From Manduca sexta (Eukaryota; Arthropoda; Insecta; Lepidoptera; Sphingidae): a stretch of 64,000 nucleotides of DNA. The notes below the pieces were generated by a model. It did no database searches. It had not been told where the DNA came from and saw only the letters and a program-made list of their open reading frames with translations. Shown piece after piece: positions 1 through 12,949 of this stretch. The position numbers and the translations under genes were made by a program. How positions within the stretch are numbered: position 1 is the stretch's first letter; the number at the start of each line of letters is the position of its first letter. The DNA lies in contig NC_051123.1 in assembly GCF_014839805.1 (NCBI RefSeq), forward strand, positions 9,840,727 to 9,904,726. Direction: 5' to 3'.

Positions 1-814
1 ACAATACGGCCATACTAAATTCTGATAATTTTATTTAAGCAGCTCAATTATTAACCTGAGATGGGACAAGCTGTATATATTTTCGGCAAGAGCGTAATCT
101 GTTTAACCAACAAAGCCATAAGACAAACAATAACAGGTTCATAATAGGCACCAAAATTACTATCGTTAGATATTAAACCTGCCCCGTCTTGCGAAGGCAA
201 ATTACATTCGCTTTGGTTGGTAACGCTGCTAGGAAAAGTGTTAGCTGTAAGGAATATTTCGTAAATGGTGTATACAAAGACATTATACAACATAGTTAGA
301 GACCGGACATCAAGGCCAAATGTTTGCTCCAAAAATTATTACCAATTTGTAACAAGTCGTCTATTTGAAATATCCGTATGACAAGATGCCACGGCACCCT
401 TAGACATTTAATACAAAAATAAATTATTCACAGAAAATGAGTTAATATGCGCATTAAAAACGTGGAAATCACGTTATGGAAAAATGTGAAGTATTTTACA
501 TTTATGCTTTGCTGTTTCACGGTACATTGAGTTATCATCACATTAGCGCTAAATTTTTGTCGGACAATCTTCCCAATATCCGCTCTATATAAACTTATAA
601 TTCTTTGGGTGTATACAAATAAAGTTATGTGATGAGATACTGTGTATTATTTTAAAAAAGAATGAACACACACACACTCACATCATTTATGCCCGACAGG
701 ATAGGCAGAAGTGCAACTGGTGCACTCAGTTGTCGCCGTGTGTTTCCGTGCATATTACGAAATTAATATAACGAGTTGCGTGTAATTTTAGTCCTTACGG
801 TCCACAGACCATTT
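1..814. other. No gene seen
   Basis: AT-rich sequence downstream of the S1 exon in transcript order. It contains a SINE-2 tail scrap (686-745) and a short AC run at 665-677. No channel exon was found here. Confidence 0.5.
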
Positions 815-1103
815 ATAATATCAGCCCTGTATTATATTATACTGTCCCACTGTTGGGTACGGGCGTCCTTTACTACTACTGAGAGGAATTAGGCATTAGT
901 CCACCACGCTGGTCTTATGCGGATTGGTAGACTATACACACCCTCGAAATTCCTATAGAGAACTTCTTAGGTATGCAGGTTTCCTCACGATGTTTTCCTT
1001 CATCGTTAAAGCAAGCGATATTTTACAAAGAATACACACATAATTTTAATCTGCGGACATTCGTCTCGGCAGTCCGTTCCACACCCAACTAGGTTATCAC
1101 TGC
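815..1103 (-). mobile_element. SINE-1 (tRNA-derived, ATT-tailed), internally deleted
   Basis: Reads in reverse as the SINE-1 family. The tail-side sequence ATATCAGCCCTGTATT comes first and the tRNA-like head (AACCTAGTTGGGTGTGG in reverse) comes last. The stretch carrying the B box is missing, so it cannot be transcribed by Pol III. Confidence 0.85.
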
Positions 1104-1405
1104 TTTTTACAGATCATTTATTAGGGTTAATATCAGAAGCTATATCCAAAACTGAACAAACAGTGTTGGGGGTATGGTACCCGACATTTAATCTGAGTAC
1201 GTCCCCGTTCAAGAAATGCATTTAAATGTAATGCTCGATTCGTTGCATTTTGTTCACAGTTTGGCGAAGAAAGTTTTATACCGACTCGTTTGGTCTTTCC
1301 GGTATATTGTTACATGTCTAGTCTGGTTTTATGGCACTAAAAATAAAACACCCTATGTACAGTCAGTTACGGAAGAAGCTGAACAAATTCAAAATTTCAA
1401 ATCGC

Positions 1406-2504
1406 CTATAAACTTTGGTCTATGTATCAACAAAGATTTTTACCTATGTATTGTATACATTTAAATTAGTTAGTTTTAGTAAACGTTTAGCAGTATTCTT
1501 GAAACAATGGGATTACCTACTCCGTGATCCGGTATTATCTCAACGCACTATATCAATTCTTTCAGTAGCTTCTATGATATTTCTAGCATCCAAATTCCAA
1601 ACATCTTCACTAACTTTCTCATTTATAAAATGCACGATTAAAAATATACAGTATTATAAACTATTCACTATTATGCTGCATTGTCTCTCTTCAAGTTATA
1701 TTCAGTGAGAAAGTTGGAAATTGTATTATTTATGAGTTGGAATACCTACGAATAATTTAAGAAGCGTTCAATAAAAGACGAATAGAATTGAAGGTAGTCC
1801 GTAGTCAAGGTGACCTTTTTGAATTTGCCTTATTCCTGATGGGTGGAAGAATACAACGACACTTAATGCCTTCTATTTTACAGAGTTTGATTACGTAATT
1901 CTTTTACTTTAAAAATCTTAATATAAAACTACCTTGGCCCGCGGCTCCGTCCGGTGAATGCCCATTTAGGCGATAAATAGTAGCCCATAGAAGTCAAGAA
2001 TAATTTAACTTGCTATTAGTATAACTATTATCATAATCGGTTCTGTATTACAAACAAACACACGGAAAATCAAATGGTCTTTCATTCATATTATATGAAA
2101 ATTGTACAAAATATGTGTTTGTGAACTGGGCCCTTATTCTGTATGATAGTGTAAACGCGTAACGCGGCCGTGTCATGTTATCTTCGTGAAATGTGCGTGG
2201 AGTGGTATTCTATAAGGCAATTTCTATAGTCCTAAACATGATGCGTTGTGTTACGTGCTTGTTACACACTGTTAAAATAACGTGCGGGATAGAGAATAAG
2301 GCCCCTGTTGTCATAGAATGTTGTTATATATTAGAAAACATTACTTTTTACACTAGCCACTGCCTTATTCTTATGTTGGATTGACACATCACATTTTTGA
2401 CCATATTGTAGAAGGAATATGGCTTAGGTGTTACCATCGACCTGACATCAAATGTGCTGTTCTTCGTAATAAAGTTCTTGATAATATTGCGATAGTAATA
2501 TAAT
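1406..2504. other. No gene seen
   Basis: AT-rich. A degraded Helitron end (CCGCGGCTCCGTCCGGTG) is at about 1938-2005. Confidence 0.5.
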
Positions 2505-2780
2505 ATAATATCAGCCCTGTATATAGTCCCACTGTTGGGCACGGGCCTCCTCTACTACTGAGAGGGATTAGGCCTTAGTCCATCACGCTGGCCCAGTGCG
2601 GATTGGTAGACTTCACATACCCTCGAGAATTTCAATAGAGAATTTCCCAGGTATGCAGGTTTCCTTGTGAAGAATACACACATAATTTTTAGAAAAGTCA
2701 GAGGGTTGTGCCCTTGGGATTTGAAACTGCGGACATTCGTCTCGGCAGTCCGTTCCACAACCAACTGGGCTATCGCCGCT
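2505..2780 (-). mobile_element. SINE-1 copy, complete head
   Basis: Reverse-oriented SINE-1. It keeps the (ATT)-side end, the body and a head with box A and box B like sequence (GTTTCAAATCCC on the minus strand). A TTTTTTGGAAGTCGGTT module common in Lepidoptera follows at 2831-2849. Confidence 0.87.
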
Positions 2781-2849
2781 ACTATTGTGATAAAGATAAA
2801 TAAAAAAAATACACGTGGAATTGACAATCTCCTCCTTTTTTGGAAGTCG

Positions 2850-4739
2850 GTTAAAAATACTAATAAAACAGAATTTAAATACGATTACGAATTTATAAAG
2901 TTACACTTCACTTACAAAGAAATAACTTTAAGGGAAGTAGAATTCATCGTTTTACAAAGTGATAATAGAATCGGAAAGGTCTGGGCGAAATCAAATTAAA
3001 CTGACGTAGAAATAAAATACGTACAGTATTGATAGAAGTGGCGAATGATTTCATTAGAGTTATATAAAGTAAGGGAATTGAGAAACGGCTTTGGTTTACT
3101 AAAAAGTATAGGAAGATATGATAAAATTTGTGTAAATATAGACGAATGAATGAAGTATATTGGTGATAGCTTAAATACATTCAATAACATATTGGGGATA
3201 TCTCGGCAAAAAATGCTTACTGAAAAATAGTAATGCACTCTAATGTTATCGGCAGTATAGTTGAATTTTCAATACTTTAGTTAGGCCTCGAAAATCAAAG
3301 GAGCCGTATGCTTAAGTATGCTTTATTTTTGCCAATATTATTCAAATATAATTGCTGTCGGTAAGAGCTTGCTAGGGGTACCTTAAGTCCTTATGCCGGC
3401 ATACCACCATCCTGGCAGGGGGAGCCTGGCCTTAGTCTTTCTAGAATTTAAAGCATTTTTAAAATGCTATTTATTCTTTTCTTACTTTGCGTAAGTTATC
3501 TTTCTAATTTATTAATTCCCAGATCGATCTTATTTAAAATATTTAATGGAATCTTTAAATTTTTTTGACTTAGTAATGAATATCTTTTTCTAAATCTTTT
3601 CAACTTTCTGGTTTGTTGTGTCAAAGACCCGCATCACTAACCAAAGAAATCAAAAGAAGCTGTCACTCTCAAAATACCTAACGGTGCGAACTTTCCGTTA
3701 TAGTTTCCACAGAATGCAGTTTATGCCCAATTTGAAAGTAAAATCGGAACCGCAGAGGGTAGACGGCGTGCAATAACAATCGGCCGGTTGAGCTGTGATT
3801 GTATCGTTTGCGGAGTCAAACGTTGTTTATACGTCTTAGTGGATGCGAATTTACCATTTCAAAAGGCTTTTTATTTATTGTGTTGTTGGGTTGTTGGAGT
3901 GAGGCTTAGTTTTGCTTGTAGGATATTTATCGATCATCTGAACCCCACTACTTACCGTCAGGTTTAGTGGAATCTCTTTGTTGGGATTGTATAAAAAAAA
4001 AGTGGTGAAAAAATTCCACTGTGTCTTTTCGAAAAAAGAGCCTGTTTCAAGGCATCTATCTATGCTTGTGGTTCTGGGACTTAAGAAGTTTGTAATGGCT
4101 ATATTCAATCTGTAAAATATTGTTTCAATTAGAATCAATTACGAATTTTTTATTGATTTAGATGATGTACGAGTTGTGTTTAGTTAAATGTAAGAAGAAG
4201 GTACCAAAGAACGTTCTCAAATACTATGTAAGTTGTTATTTCATGTTAACAGAAAAAACGGTCATATTAATAAAAATAATTGTATAACCATTTAAGCAAA
4301 TGGATGCTTTATTTTATAAGATATTTAAAAAGGATAGTCGTTCTAAACTGTTTGTAATAGAGTCCATTTTTCGTCACTACTGTAACAAAATAACCATTGG
4401 CGACACCGATAGCTAGCCTTTGAATAAAATATAAAACGGTCGAGACAGCCATATGGGCTGGCATTTTATATGACCTAAAATTTTTGAAGACGTATTAACT
4501 TATTAATTTGAGAAATATAGGGCAGGGTAGGCAGATATGCTAGCACTAAATCTAACAAATTTTCGGTTCATAATGTAGATTAATTTGTCCTTTCGGATTA
4601 TGCCTTATGGATTGTGGTTTAGGAGGTTCTGGTTTCGAATACTAGACCGAGCATCACTTTTTTTTATATATATTTCGTTCTTTTTTGACAAGATTTGCCC
4701 AGGACTCATATCAGGCAGGCGACGCGTGGTAAAATAAAA
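2850..4739. other. No gene seen
   Basis: AT-rich, non-repeat-looking sequence with no ORF of coding character. Confidence 0.5.
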
Positions 4740-4860
4740 CGCACACGCCATTTCCCCGAAGGGTTAACAAGAGGTACTACTATGCCGTCCATTATAGCTA
4801 AGTAAGTGCCGTCCCATAAGGTGATAGGCGGTGAGCCGATCACCATATCGGAAACAAATT
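4740..4860 (-). mobile_element. SINE-2, tail fragment
   Basis: Contains CCCCGAAGGGTTAACAAGAGG, CCGTCCCATAAGGTGATAGG and GCCGATCACCATATCGG, which match the reverse of the SINE-2 tail half. Similar tail scraps occur at 686-745, 19741-19822, 50990-51080 and 61590-61670 (reverse) and 63825-63930 (forward). Confidence 0.6.
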
Positions 4861-5084
4861 ACTCTAGACTTATTTCAAACGCAAAAGTAATTACTCTACA
4901 CCAGTGGTGGCTCTAAACGACGCGAGGCTCTAGGCGAAAGCAAAAAAAAACTTTGAGACCCCGAGCGGAGCAAAATAGTTCCTCAGTTTTAAAAGTTTCC
5001 TCGGTAAGATATTAAAAAATGTCCTTCAAGGCACTTGGGCTGTAAGAGCGAGACCCTGGCCGGTGGCCCGGTTCACCTCACTTA

Positions 5085-5280
5085 AAAGCCGCCTCTGCTC
5101 TATACCAATGGCGAAGAGTCCATATAACGCGATTCTTACCGGCTTCACTTTCATGTGTTATGTAGAATCTAATTATCATTACAACGACTTGTGGATCGCA
5201 TTTATGCGCATTAGTGCCTATATGTTGTGTCGGGTTCTCTTTTGGAAAATTCACCCTTTGTCACTGATCTATATTATATA
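5085..5280. repeat. Dispersed repeat, family I
   Basis: AGAGTCCATATAACGCGATTC, ATTTATGCGCATTAGTGCC and TATGTTGTGTCGGGTTCTC recur in diverged form at 15841-16020. It underlies a 163-aa ORF that is therefore not treated as a gene. Confidence 0.75.
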
Positions 5281-8200
5281 TATTTACCTTACTTCATGGC
5301 CAAAGAATAATTGTTCTGCACAATATATACTTAACTTTCATAGCCAAACAAGCCGTAAACCACACGTGTCATACTGCCACGAATCGATCATTTGTAATGC
5401 GCTTAGAAAACCACTAGAACTCAACGTCGCTTGCGGTGTAGTCGGGAGTAAGCTCGTTTGCCTGTGTGGTTGTTATATTGGTTTGGTATCGACTTTACAT
5501 ACATATAGTATCGGCTTTATATTGTCTTACGTCTACATCTTAAAGATATTCTGAATTTGAAAGTTTGTAAAAATGTTTGGTTGATTGTTAGAATTAATAA
5601 ATGTACCATGGTAATGGTATTTATGTCGCAAAAGTGCATACTAGGATTTTTAATTCGGTAATGATATTCCACGCGTGTGAAGCCGTCACCAACACTCAGT
5701 ATCTACTGTCCACTATTTATATAAAGTGACAACGAAATTTGATTGCTTTAAATCCACAAACTATTTTAAGATAATTTTACAGTAGTTTTTAACTTTTACT
5801 AATCTTTTGTTGACAGTGTAAGCTATTTATTTGTTATGGTGCCAAATTTTATATCATCCGTCGATCGCAAGCCTCGGGCTTCCGGTGAGGCTTAAATAGC
5901 CGCCGGCTGCCAACAACCGGGATTCACGGCTTAACCTGTCTCCCGATAGAGGGTTGGAAATATTTTCTATTCCGATCAATATAAGGAAGGAGTGATTTTT
6001 GATGTTTCATATATTTGTATTCTTTGTTAAAAATTCTTTTATCTATAAATCAATGTTATAAAAGGCATTTTGGAAATAGAATTTTACGTACATTATTTTC
6101 CGGTATTTGAGTACAGTTTTTGACTAATTGATCATGTATTACTGTATTCAAATTGACGTGTAAGTAAAATAGAATTTCATATAAATCTGTATTAATAAAC
6201 GAATATTCTAAATATATTACAAAAACGATTTTTTCAACAATTAATATTGGGCGTCAAACAGTATTACCTCAACAAAACTAATATCTACCCACCGAAATTA
6301 CCACGAACATGTCCTTTAATTAATACTGAATAAGACCATCTTCCCTTAATAAAAGACGATCGGAAGCCATTCCCGCATTCAATTATTGGTTCTGATAAAT
6401 TCACTTGTGGAAGTTGATTCAGGTCGACATCTCGAATTTCATTGGATGTCTATTATGTAAGTGCTGTAGGGTCATAATCGCTTGTACAGCAATGGGAATG
6501 GACTTCGTATTATATTATTCGCTTAATTAAGTGTTCGCGGTTTCGCTCGCATTAAAAAATGTTCATGATAAAAGTCATATTTGAAATTTAAGTATTTTTT
6601 CGGATTTCATTGCTGTTTTTTTTTTATATTATAGAAAGGGTATAAAAATATCGTATACTTGTAAAATTTTGGTAGATTTTTGCAACCTAGACTGGACGAC
6701 TTTTAGGCGATTTGTCGTCATTTAGACTATCTTGAAAGCATAGCATATGAATTTTACTGTGATAAACCTGTTTTGGTTGTTTGGAGGTTATTTATATACG
6801 CAACTCTACTACATAAACCAAGTTTAGGTTATTTTTTTTTGTCATAAAAGTAGAAAATTGAGGGAGTTTTTCTGTACCTTCACCTTACTACTAATTAGGA
6901 GACTTTAGATTGCTTGAGAATGAATTTGGGACAACTATCCATCAGACAACACTGTTTTCCAGTACAAAAAGTACCTTATAATTGTTAGAGCACTTTCTCT
7001 TGCTATATTTAGATATCTTTGGATATTGGACTATGTGTGCCAAATTTCAATAAAATTCCTTCTGAGGTTTCAGCGTTTAGATCTAATTAGAAACTTCTAT
7101 TTTTTTTTGGTTGCCTCTACATTTGTTTGCCTGGCAGGGTCGGCTTATACAAATACATCGGACTTTCGGGTGAGCGCTTCAGGCATTCGTAACCTTGGAA
7201 CATTAAGCGACCATGCTGAGAGCAACCTATACTATATACTATACTATAGACGATTGCGAAATATTTGTAGTTTCTTTGTTAACACTATTTTGTGTTATGT
7301 ATGTTTTTTTTTCAAATGAATCTATAAGAGGACTTTTATTTTCCAATTAGGGGAGAAAGACAATGCCGCTATAGGTGTTTTATATTTGGGTTTGTCAGTG
7401 TTGGGGGTGTACACTATTGGATACGCCTATACCCCACCACCGACGATGTTGCTGAGAAATTTATGGTATTAGTGTTTCGATATGGGGTTAGAGTTTTATC
7501 CATAGTGGCATTGTGGTGTTTTCACAAATAGGGGAGATGGAGGCGAGCTGTGTAACATTTGTAGGTGGATCTATTGTCGGCGTTTGTGCGGTGCCTTATA
7601 CAATGTAACGTTTTATTGGTTATTAGGTAGAGCTCGGGTAAGGAAACAAACAAATCCGTATCTAATTGTGTAGTCAAAGGAAGGGTAATGTGGGAGAATA
7701 ATTAAATTTTCTGCGAAATGAATTTGATATTTATGTGATTTAATTGAAGTGCTTTTTGCTGAATCATTGAACCAATCAAATTCTCAGTCTAATGTACCTA
7801 CTTATTTTATTTTCATTCAATAATTTCGAATGTTCAATGGTATTATGAACTTCCTCCTTTCTCTTTCATCTTACTAGATACACACACTTTTACTAATATA
7901 CTTAATATTCATTATCATCATCATCATCATCCACAACCTGTAGAGTTCCACTGCTGGGTATAGGTCTCTCTCACATCATGCCACCTTTTTCAGCCTCGAG
8001 CCAATCGCATCCAGGTTCGACCCACGATTCTTACAATATATATCCTATAGGAACATTAAATAATATAAGAAACTTTTAACACTTATCAACCTATTGAAGT
8101 CGCAATATACAATTTATGTAAGTTAATTTATGTAAAGGAAAACAAGTTCCAATTAACGTGGCTGTTAAAAATTGTGATTTTGTTCAGCTGAGTTTGACTA

Positions 8201-8523
8201 TGCAGTAATTTATGACACATATTTGAAAAGTTTGCGAAAGTAAGCGCGCAGGAATTGTGTTATGTGGGCCTTTTAGTACTGAGTGGAAGTTAATCAAATT
8301 ACTTGTGAAGTGCGTTGGAGGGTATGTTATTGCATTTATGGATATAAGCACCTATCAGTCTCGTTATGGACATCTATTATGGATATCTAGCTTTGTCCAG
8401 TAGTGTTTATTGACTAATAAAGAAAGTTCAAAAATTTTTACTCCGACGAGTTTATGTAACCATTATATTCCTGCCTTCGTCCTATTGCAATATGGGGCCA
8501 ACGACCAAAAAAAAACTAATATT
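5281..8523. other. No gene seen; one GC-rich patch
   Basis: Mostly AT-rich. 5858-5968 is GC-richer with a stem AAGCCTC/GAGGCTT, function unknown. A reversed RTE-type end with an ATC run is at 7911-8030. Confidence 0.45.
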
Positions 8524-8702
8524 TTTTATTCACATCCAGTTCTATATTTTGACTCAAGTTCTTATATTATGAGCGTCACTCGGTACATAAAAACACGTTG
8601 TCAATGTTGAATCATACCAAGTCAGGTGTACGGATGGCAGACCAGTCGAGCCGAACGAAAGTGTACGGAACGCCAGATCTAGTACGTAGTACATATTGAT
8701 GT
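8524..8702. repeat. Dispersed repeat, family J
   Basis: Shares TATATTATGAGCGTCACTC and ACGCCAGATCTAGTACGTAG with 45605-45787. It ends about 20 bp beyond the donor of the S1 exon. Confidence 0.8.
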
Positions 8703-8726
8703 ACCACCATGAATAGCGAAACTCAC

Positions 8727-8924
8727 CTGTAATTCGGGGAAGCTTTGCCTCACGATGAGCGTCCACAGGTTGTAGAGGACGCAGATGGTGACCAAACACA
8801 GCCAATAGAAGTAGAAGTTCTTGTCAGGGTTGATGACTGTTCGTGGGGCTCGGACCTTCCTCCGTCGCTGGCGGTTCGTCGATCTATGCTCCCCTGTCGC
8901 GCCTTCTGACCCTGTGTCTTCTAC
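8727..8924 (-). CDS. Cyclic-nucleotide-gated cation channel, exon with basic linker and S1 segment (partial gene)
   Basis: Exon of 66 codons on the minus strand. It starts after a CCATAG acceptor, with an in-frame TAG just outside it, and ends ...TTACAG before a strong GTGAGT donor at 8726-8721. In order it encodes an acidic stretch, a basic patch RQRRRK (exon residues 18-23), the motif VINPDKNFYFYW, a hydrophobic helix WLCLVTICVLYNLWTLIV (about 41-58) and RQSFPELQ. This matches the pre-S1/S1 region of CNG channels; vertebrate CNGA subunits have a comparable 'dP.g..YY.WL......YN' and end S1 in '.R.cF..LQ'. CNG channels are tetrameric plasma-membrane cation channels opened by cGMP or cAMP. It resembles CNGA or insect Cngl more than CNGB, but the paralogue is not settled. 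A second acceptor AG lies 4 nt downstream (exon from 8920) and would shift the frame. S2-S6 and the ligand domain are not in the window. Confidence 0.88.
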
Positions 8925-11002
8925 CTATGGAAATAGACGAAGAAAGTATACATATTATATAACGTGAACTGTGAACGTCTCTCAATTATATTGTGTTTAA
9001 TTTTCTGCGCTTAAGTTACTTTTAGATTAAATTATGTGCATGTTGACTTTTCCTAACTTGGGCTTGCATTATAGCTGTAAGTTATAATATTAAATTATTG
9101 TAATCGTAGTTGTCTGCTAGAACACCTAATAAATAAAAATAAAATAAACCAAGTCCCCTTTTCTGTCTGTATGTTATCGATTTTCTCAAAATCTACTGAA
9201 CGGATTTTTATGAAATTTGGTATGGAGATAGTTTGAGATCCTGGAAAGGTTAAATGCTACTTTCTATCCTGGGAAAATATATAGCGGGACTTTTTTCCCG
9301 AAAAACTTCGTCACGTGGGCGAAGCCGCGAGCAAAAGCTAAGAGAACATAATAAAGTATTGAATTTTAATTCAGGTTTTGTGGAAGAGTTTGTTTAGAAA
9401 TTGATTTTGGAAGTTTATTGTCAGAAATTTAAGTTTCAAATGAGTTTCAAAATATTTCCTTTGTTAACAGTGGAAATCAATATTTTACTTAAAAACTGTA
9501 GCGTTATATCTTAAGCTAAATAATTAAAGAGACAAGCACTGATATACTTATTTATTATGTAATAAAGAACCCCAAAATAAAATTCCCTTAGAAAAGCTCT
9601 CCTGACCGTCTGGTCAAAAGTCGAATAAAACATTTTTCCATTTTAAATAAAGACAGAGTCTACTCAAGTGTAAGACATAAATATTGAACGTCCTATTATG
9701 AAACCAGAGCTTCCCCTACAATTATGACACGAACAAGACGCCGCACCGGCATTTTCGGCCATTGCGATAAGCCCACGATATTGCTTCTATGGTGAACATT
9801 ATCATTTCAGGGGCCGGGGATGGTCATTTCCGGGTCACAACCAGCTATTAAACGTCCTTTATGGGGCATCCTCGTTTTCTTTGATTTAAAGGCTTTTGAA
9901 TGTTGGCTTACGCGATTTACGCTTCATTGCCTTAGCGTTGTTATGGTTTTAAATAAAGACATTAAGTTGTGTATCGTAATTTGAAGTAAAATAATAAAAA
10001 TTGCCTTAGGTTTGATTAAGATAAAAAATACTCATATATTAATTTATTAAAAGCGGATTATTTTGATTAATTTTTTAATCTTGTTCTATAATTTCAGACT
10101 TACTGTTTCCTGCGTCGCCGGCGTCTGTCTAGTCGAAAATCTCTTCAAAAACGAATCTTCTCTCTTCAAAGGTGGTTTTTTCTGTATCGCCGAACTAAGC
10201 TGCACGGTGGTTCGAAGTTTCATCCATCTTTGATTCGATTTCGTTCTGCATCAGTCATCCAATATCGTGAATACAAAAAAAATAAAGGCGTGTCACAAAT
10301 AAACCTAATTACGTAAATCAATAGCAATCCCAACTGCCATCGAGACAGTTACGATGGCAATAAAACTTTCATAATTAGGTGGTGTAGTCAGGGAGTTCGT
10401 AAGCAAAAGTAGCCATGCTTCCAGAAAGTTTTAGATATATCAAGGTAGATGAGAAAAGTTCGAGATCAATTTATATTTTATTCATAGTGTCATCGGGTAT
10501 GCAACATCAAGGGATTGTCGTGGAGTCTGCTGTCATTTAAACTTTAAATAAACTGTCATTCAGTGCGCTTCACATCGTGTGAACAGATAATAATTTAAAA
10601 CGTGCAAACAAACAAATCTACCTTATCGACATGCGGCATGGCAAATCCATACTATATAAATAAAAATTCAAATTCCATAATATACATAATAGTTTGTAGA
10701 GTGAAATTAGTGAGTCGATTCTAGTTCTCATCTAAGAAACTAGTGCTAAGATTGCTAGGTTAAGAAGTTCCACTATCTATATGGAAAACATTAAAAATGC
10801 AATTACATTAAAAAAATTATCTCCCAAGTAATAGTAGGAAAGTAGATTCTCAAGGTGAACTAGTAAGACACAATATCGACAAGAAAAACACACAAAATCC
10901 AGTGAGTCAAGTATCATTCCCGAAGTTCCTACACAGACGAAGGTAGCACATTATTGGAAATAAACATACAATGATAATAAATCGACAACGATGCGGCTTT
11001 AC
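8925..11002 (-). other. CNG channel intron, 2.1 kb
   Basis: Between the S1 exon and the N-terminal exon. It holds a Helitron-like copy (9145-9341), a GC-richer non-repeat patch at about 9710-9860, and a small inverted repeat at 10303-10380 (arms ACCTAATTA/TAATTAGGT, inner stem TGCCATCG/CGATGGCA). No other exon is seen. Confidence 0.7.
9145..9341 (+). mobile_element. Helitron-like element (CTAA end)
   Basis: Body AAGTCCCCTTTTCTGTCTG, ACTGAACGGATTTTTATG, and end GGCGAAGCCGCGAGCAAAAG then CTAA, with the GC-rich hairpin 10 bp before the end. The following base is G, not T, so the end may be eroded. It lies inside the short CNG intron. Confidence 0.72.
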
Positions 11003-11171
11003 CGTCTGTTCTCTATCGAACCTTTTTATTTTCCTCAGTGCCTGGTAGTATGCCATGACAGCTTGAACGTGCCTCCATTTATGGCCTCGTTTGTCACTGT
11101 CAGATCCTGGTTTCTCAGAGTCCTGCATGGACTTCCGAGAGCTTGACGAACTCGATGCAATGATCGGTCGC
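11003..11171 (-). CDS. Cyclic-nucleotide-gated channel, upstream N-terminal exon
   Basis: 169-nt minus-strand exon. The acceptor is CCTTTATAG, with an in-frame TAA about 22 nt upstream of the exon in the intron. It starts with one base that completes an Arg codon left by the previous exon, then has 56 open codons ending in a GTAAAG donor at phase 0, which fits the S1 exon start exactly. The peptide has a serine run (exon codons 6-11), a polar stretch KPGSDSDKRGH, then an amphipathic segment WRHVQAVMAYYQALRKIKRF. It lies in the cytoplasmic N-terminus ahead of S1; I recognise no named domain. An alternative GTTCGA donor 16 nt earlier on the transcript would leave phase 2 and break the frame with the next exon. 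The call rests on phase matching, codon composition and position about 2.1 kb upstream of the S1 exon. Confidence 0.75.
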
Positions 11172-12472
11172 CTATAAAGGGATGTAGCGTGTTACACTGG
11201 GCCAGTGTTGTGTGCGGTGTCTTTGGTGGAAGCCCCTTGAGGTCAGTGTTGCCCGCTTTAGTGACAGTCAAAATAAATATTGCCAACATGAAAATGTTTT
11301 AATATTTTAAATTATGAAAATGATCTAAGAAACATTCTAAATCTACATCTAATCATAGTACTATTATACTAATATAGAATTGTATCTAAAAATCTAAATA
11401 GATAAAAAAAATATATTTTAAATTTAGAACTGTGTTTGTTAATTTAAAAGGTCACTAGAACGGGCAAGACGCAACCCACATACCTCGGTACGGTAAATCT
11501 GTACCGAGATTCCACAAAAGTAGAACATGCATAATATAAATAAGTCAGCGTTCTCACTAATCTCTTTCACGGACAGTACAATATAATCAAATTACTGTGT
11601 TTAATACAATATATTTTAGCATTACAGTGGCGTCTATACGTCCGGCTGTGCAGGGTCGTGTCCACTAACTTTATAAACTATTGCATTATGCACAATTTTC
11701 GTGTAAAGGCATCGGGGCACCAATTACGTATTTGACGTGACGTGTGAGGCCATAACTGACGTAGTAAATGGCGGCTCCCGGGTTAAAGTCTATTTCAAAT
11801 TCAAATCAGATTGTTGGGCAACGTTCTATTTTTGAAATATCAAAGCCATTTACTACGTCACTTGATAGCCGACAGATTGCTATCGGACATACGTAATCAG
11901 TATTGGTATTGGATCGTGCTCGTTGCTAGGGTCTCAGCTAAGCGTATCCAAAGCGATTGGACTCTATACTTTGCCCACTTACATATCGTCTGGCCTTGCA
12001 TTTGGTGTGAATGGAGTCAACTTGCTCAATAACCTAAACAGGTTAGGAAATATGTTCTTAAATTATTCATTTATATTAATTGTGCATCCATATTCAGTGA
12101 TATAATTTTCGTGAAATATTTTATTAACACAAAACCCAACTGAATTCGAATTTTAAATCGAGTCTTAATACAAATAAAATAGATATTCCCTTCTTCTGTA
12201 CAAACATATTTTTTACGCTCTATAGGAAAATGCACTTTGCAACAAAGTATTCATTACATCGATTTTATATACATTCCAAATAATTGACGCGGAGCAATTT
12301 ATCCATAATTTCTTTCATGAGGGGTTTACTTAGTAATACTATGGAATTATAAAAATGACATACGGTTATACCCACGATGTTCTAAAGCTAAATTAAAGTG
12401 TACAATGCTATCTTCCTTTCATTATTTCGTACCTAAATTACATACATATATTTTCACGCTTTTTTCCCTTTT

Positions 12473-12620
12473 TTTGGGTAGGCAGAGGTGTACCACGCCC
12501 AAATCGCCAGTTTGAAGTATCATGTAATAGAGGGCCATTTATCACATTTTTAGACTCCGGGGTGATATTGAGCAGAAAACATAATTTTGCCCGACCAGGG
12601 ATTCTTACCTGAGCCCTTAG
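12473..12620 (-). mobile_element. SINE-2, degraded copy
   Basis: Reverse-oriented remnant of the second tRNA-derived SINE (GGTAGGCAGAGGTGTA..., then TTTTGCCCGACCAGGGATTC). It lies 80 bp from a better copy at 12700. Confidence 0.6.
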
Positions 12621-12699
12621 TTTGATACTCATATAATACGTTAATTTCTCGCATTAAATACCGAACTAACTGAAATAAAAAGTACATACATAACATAAC

Positions 12700-12949
12700 A
12701 TCACGCATTTTATCCCCGAAGGGGTATGCAGAGGCGCAACTAGGGCACCCACTTTTCGCCAAGTATGTTCCGTCCCATGATGTGATAGGGGGCGAGCCTA
12801 TCGCCATATCGGGCACAAATTCCAGACTCCAGGCTGATACTGAGCAGAAAAACCCAAATATCACTTTGCCCGACCCGGGATTCGAACCCAGGACCTCAGA
12901 GCGCTATTGTACCGGACGTGCAATACAACTACGCCACCGAGGCAGTCCG
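12700..12949 (-). mobile_element. SINE-2 (tRNA-derived), near-complete copy
   Basis: On the minus strand the head GACTGCCTCGGTGGCGTAGT is a box A and GGGTTCGAATCCCGGG is a box B. The body carries the family's GCCCGATATGGCGATAGGCTC segment and ends in CTTCGGGGATAAAATGCG. The tRNA resemblance is confined to the first 75 bases, so this is a SINE and not a tRNA gene. Confidence 0.82.

Noticed and set aside
5063..5554. 163-aa plus-strand ORF, the longest in the window
   Set aside because: Its first half is a dispersed repeat (also at 15841-16020) and the rest has no coding character or start context.
11035..11289. 84-aa minus-strand ORF over the middle channel exon
   Set aside because: It is in another frame of the exon and crosses the acceptor; the phase-consistent frame is the coding one.
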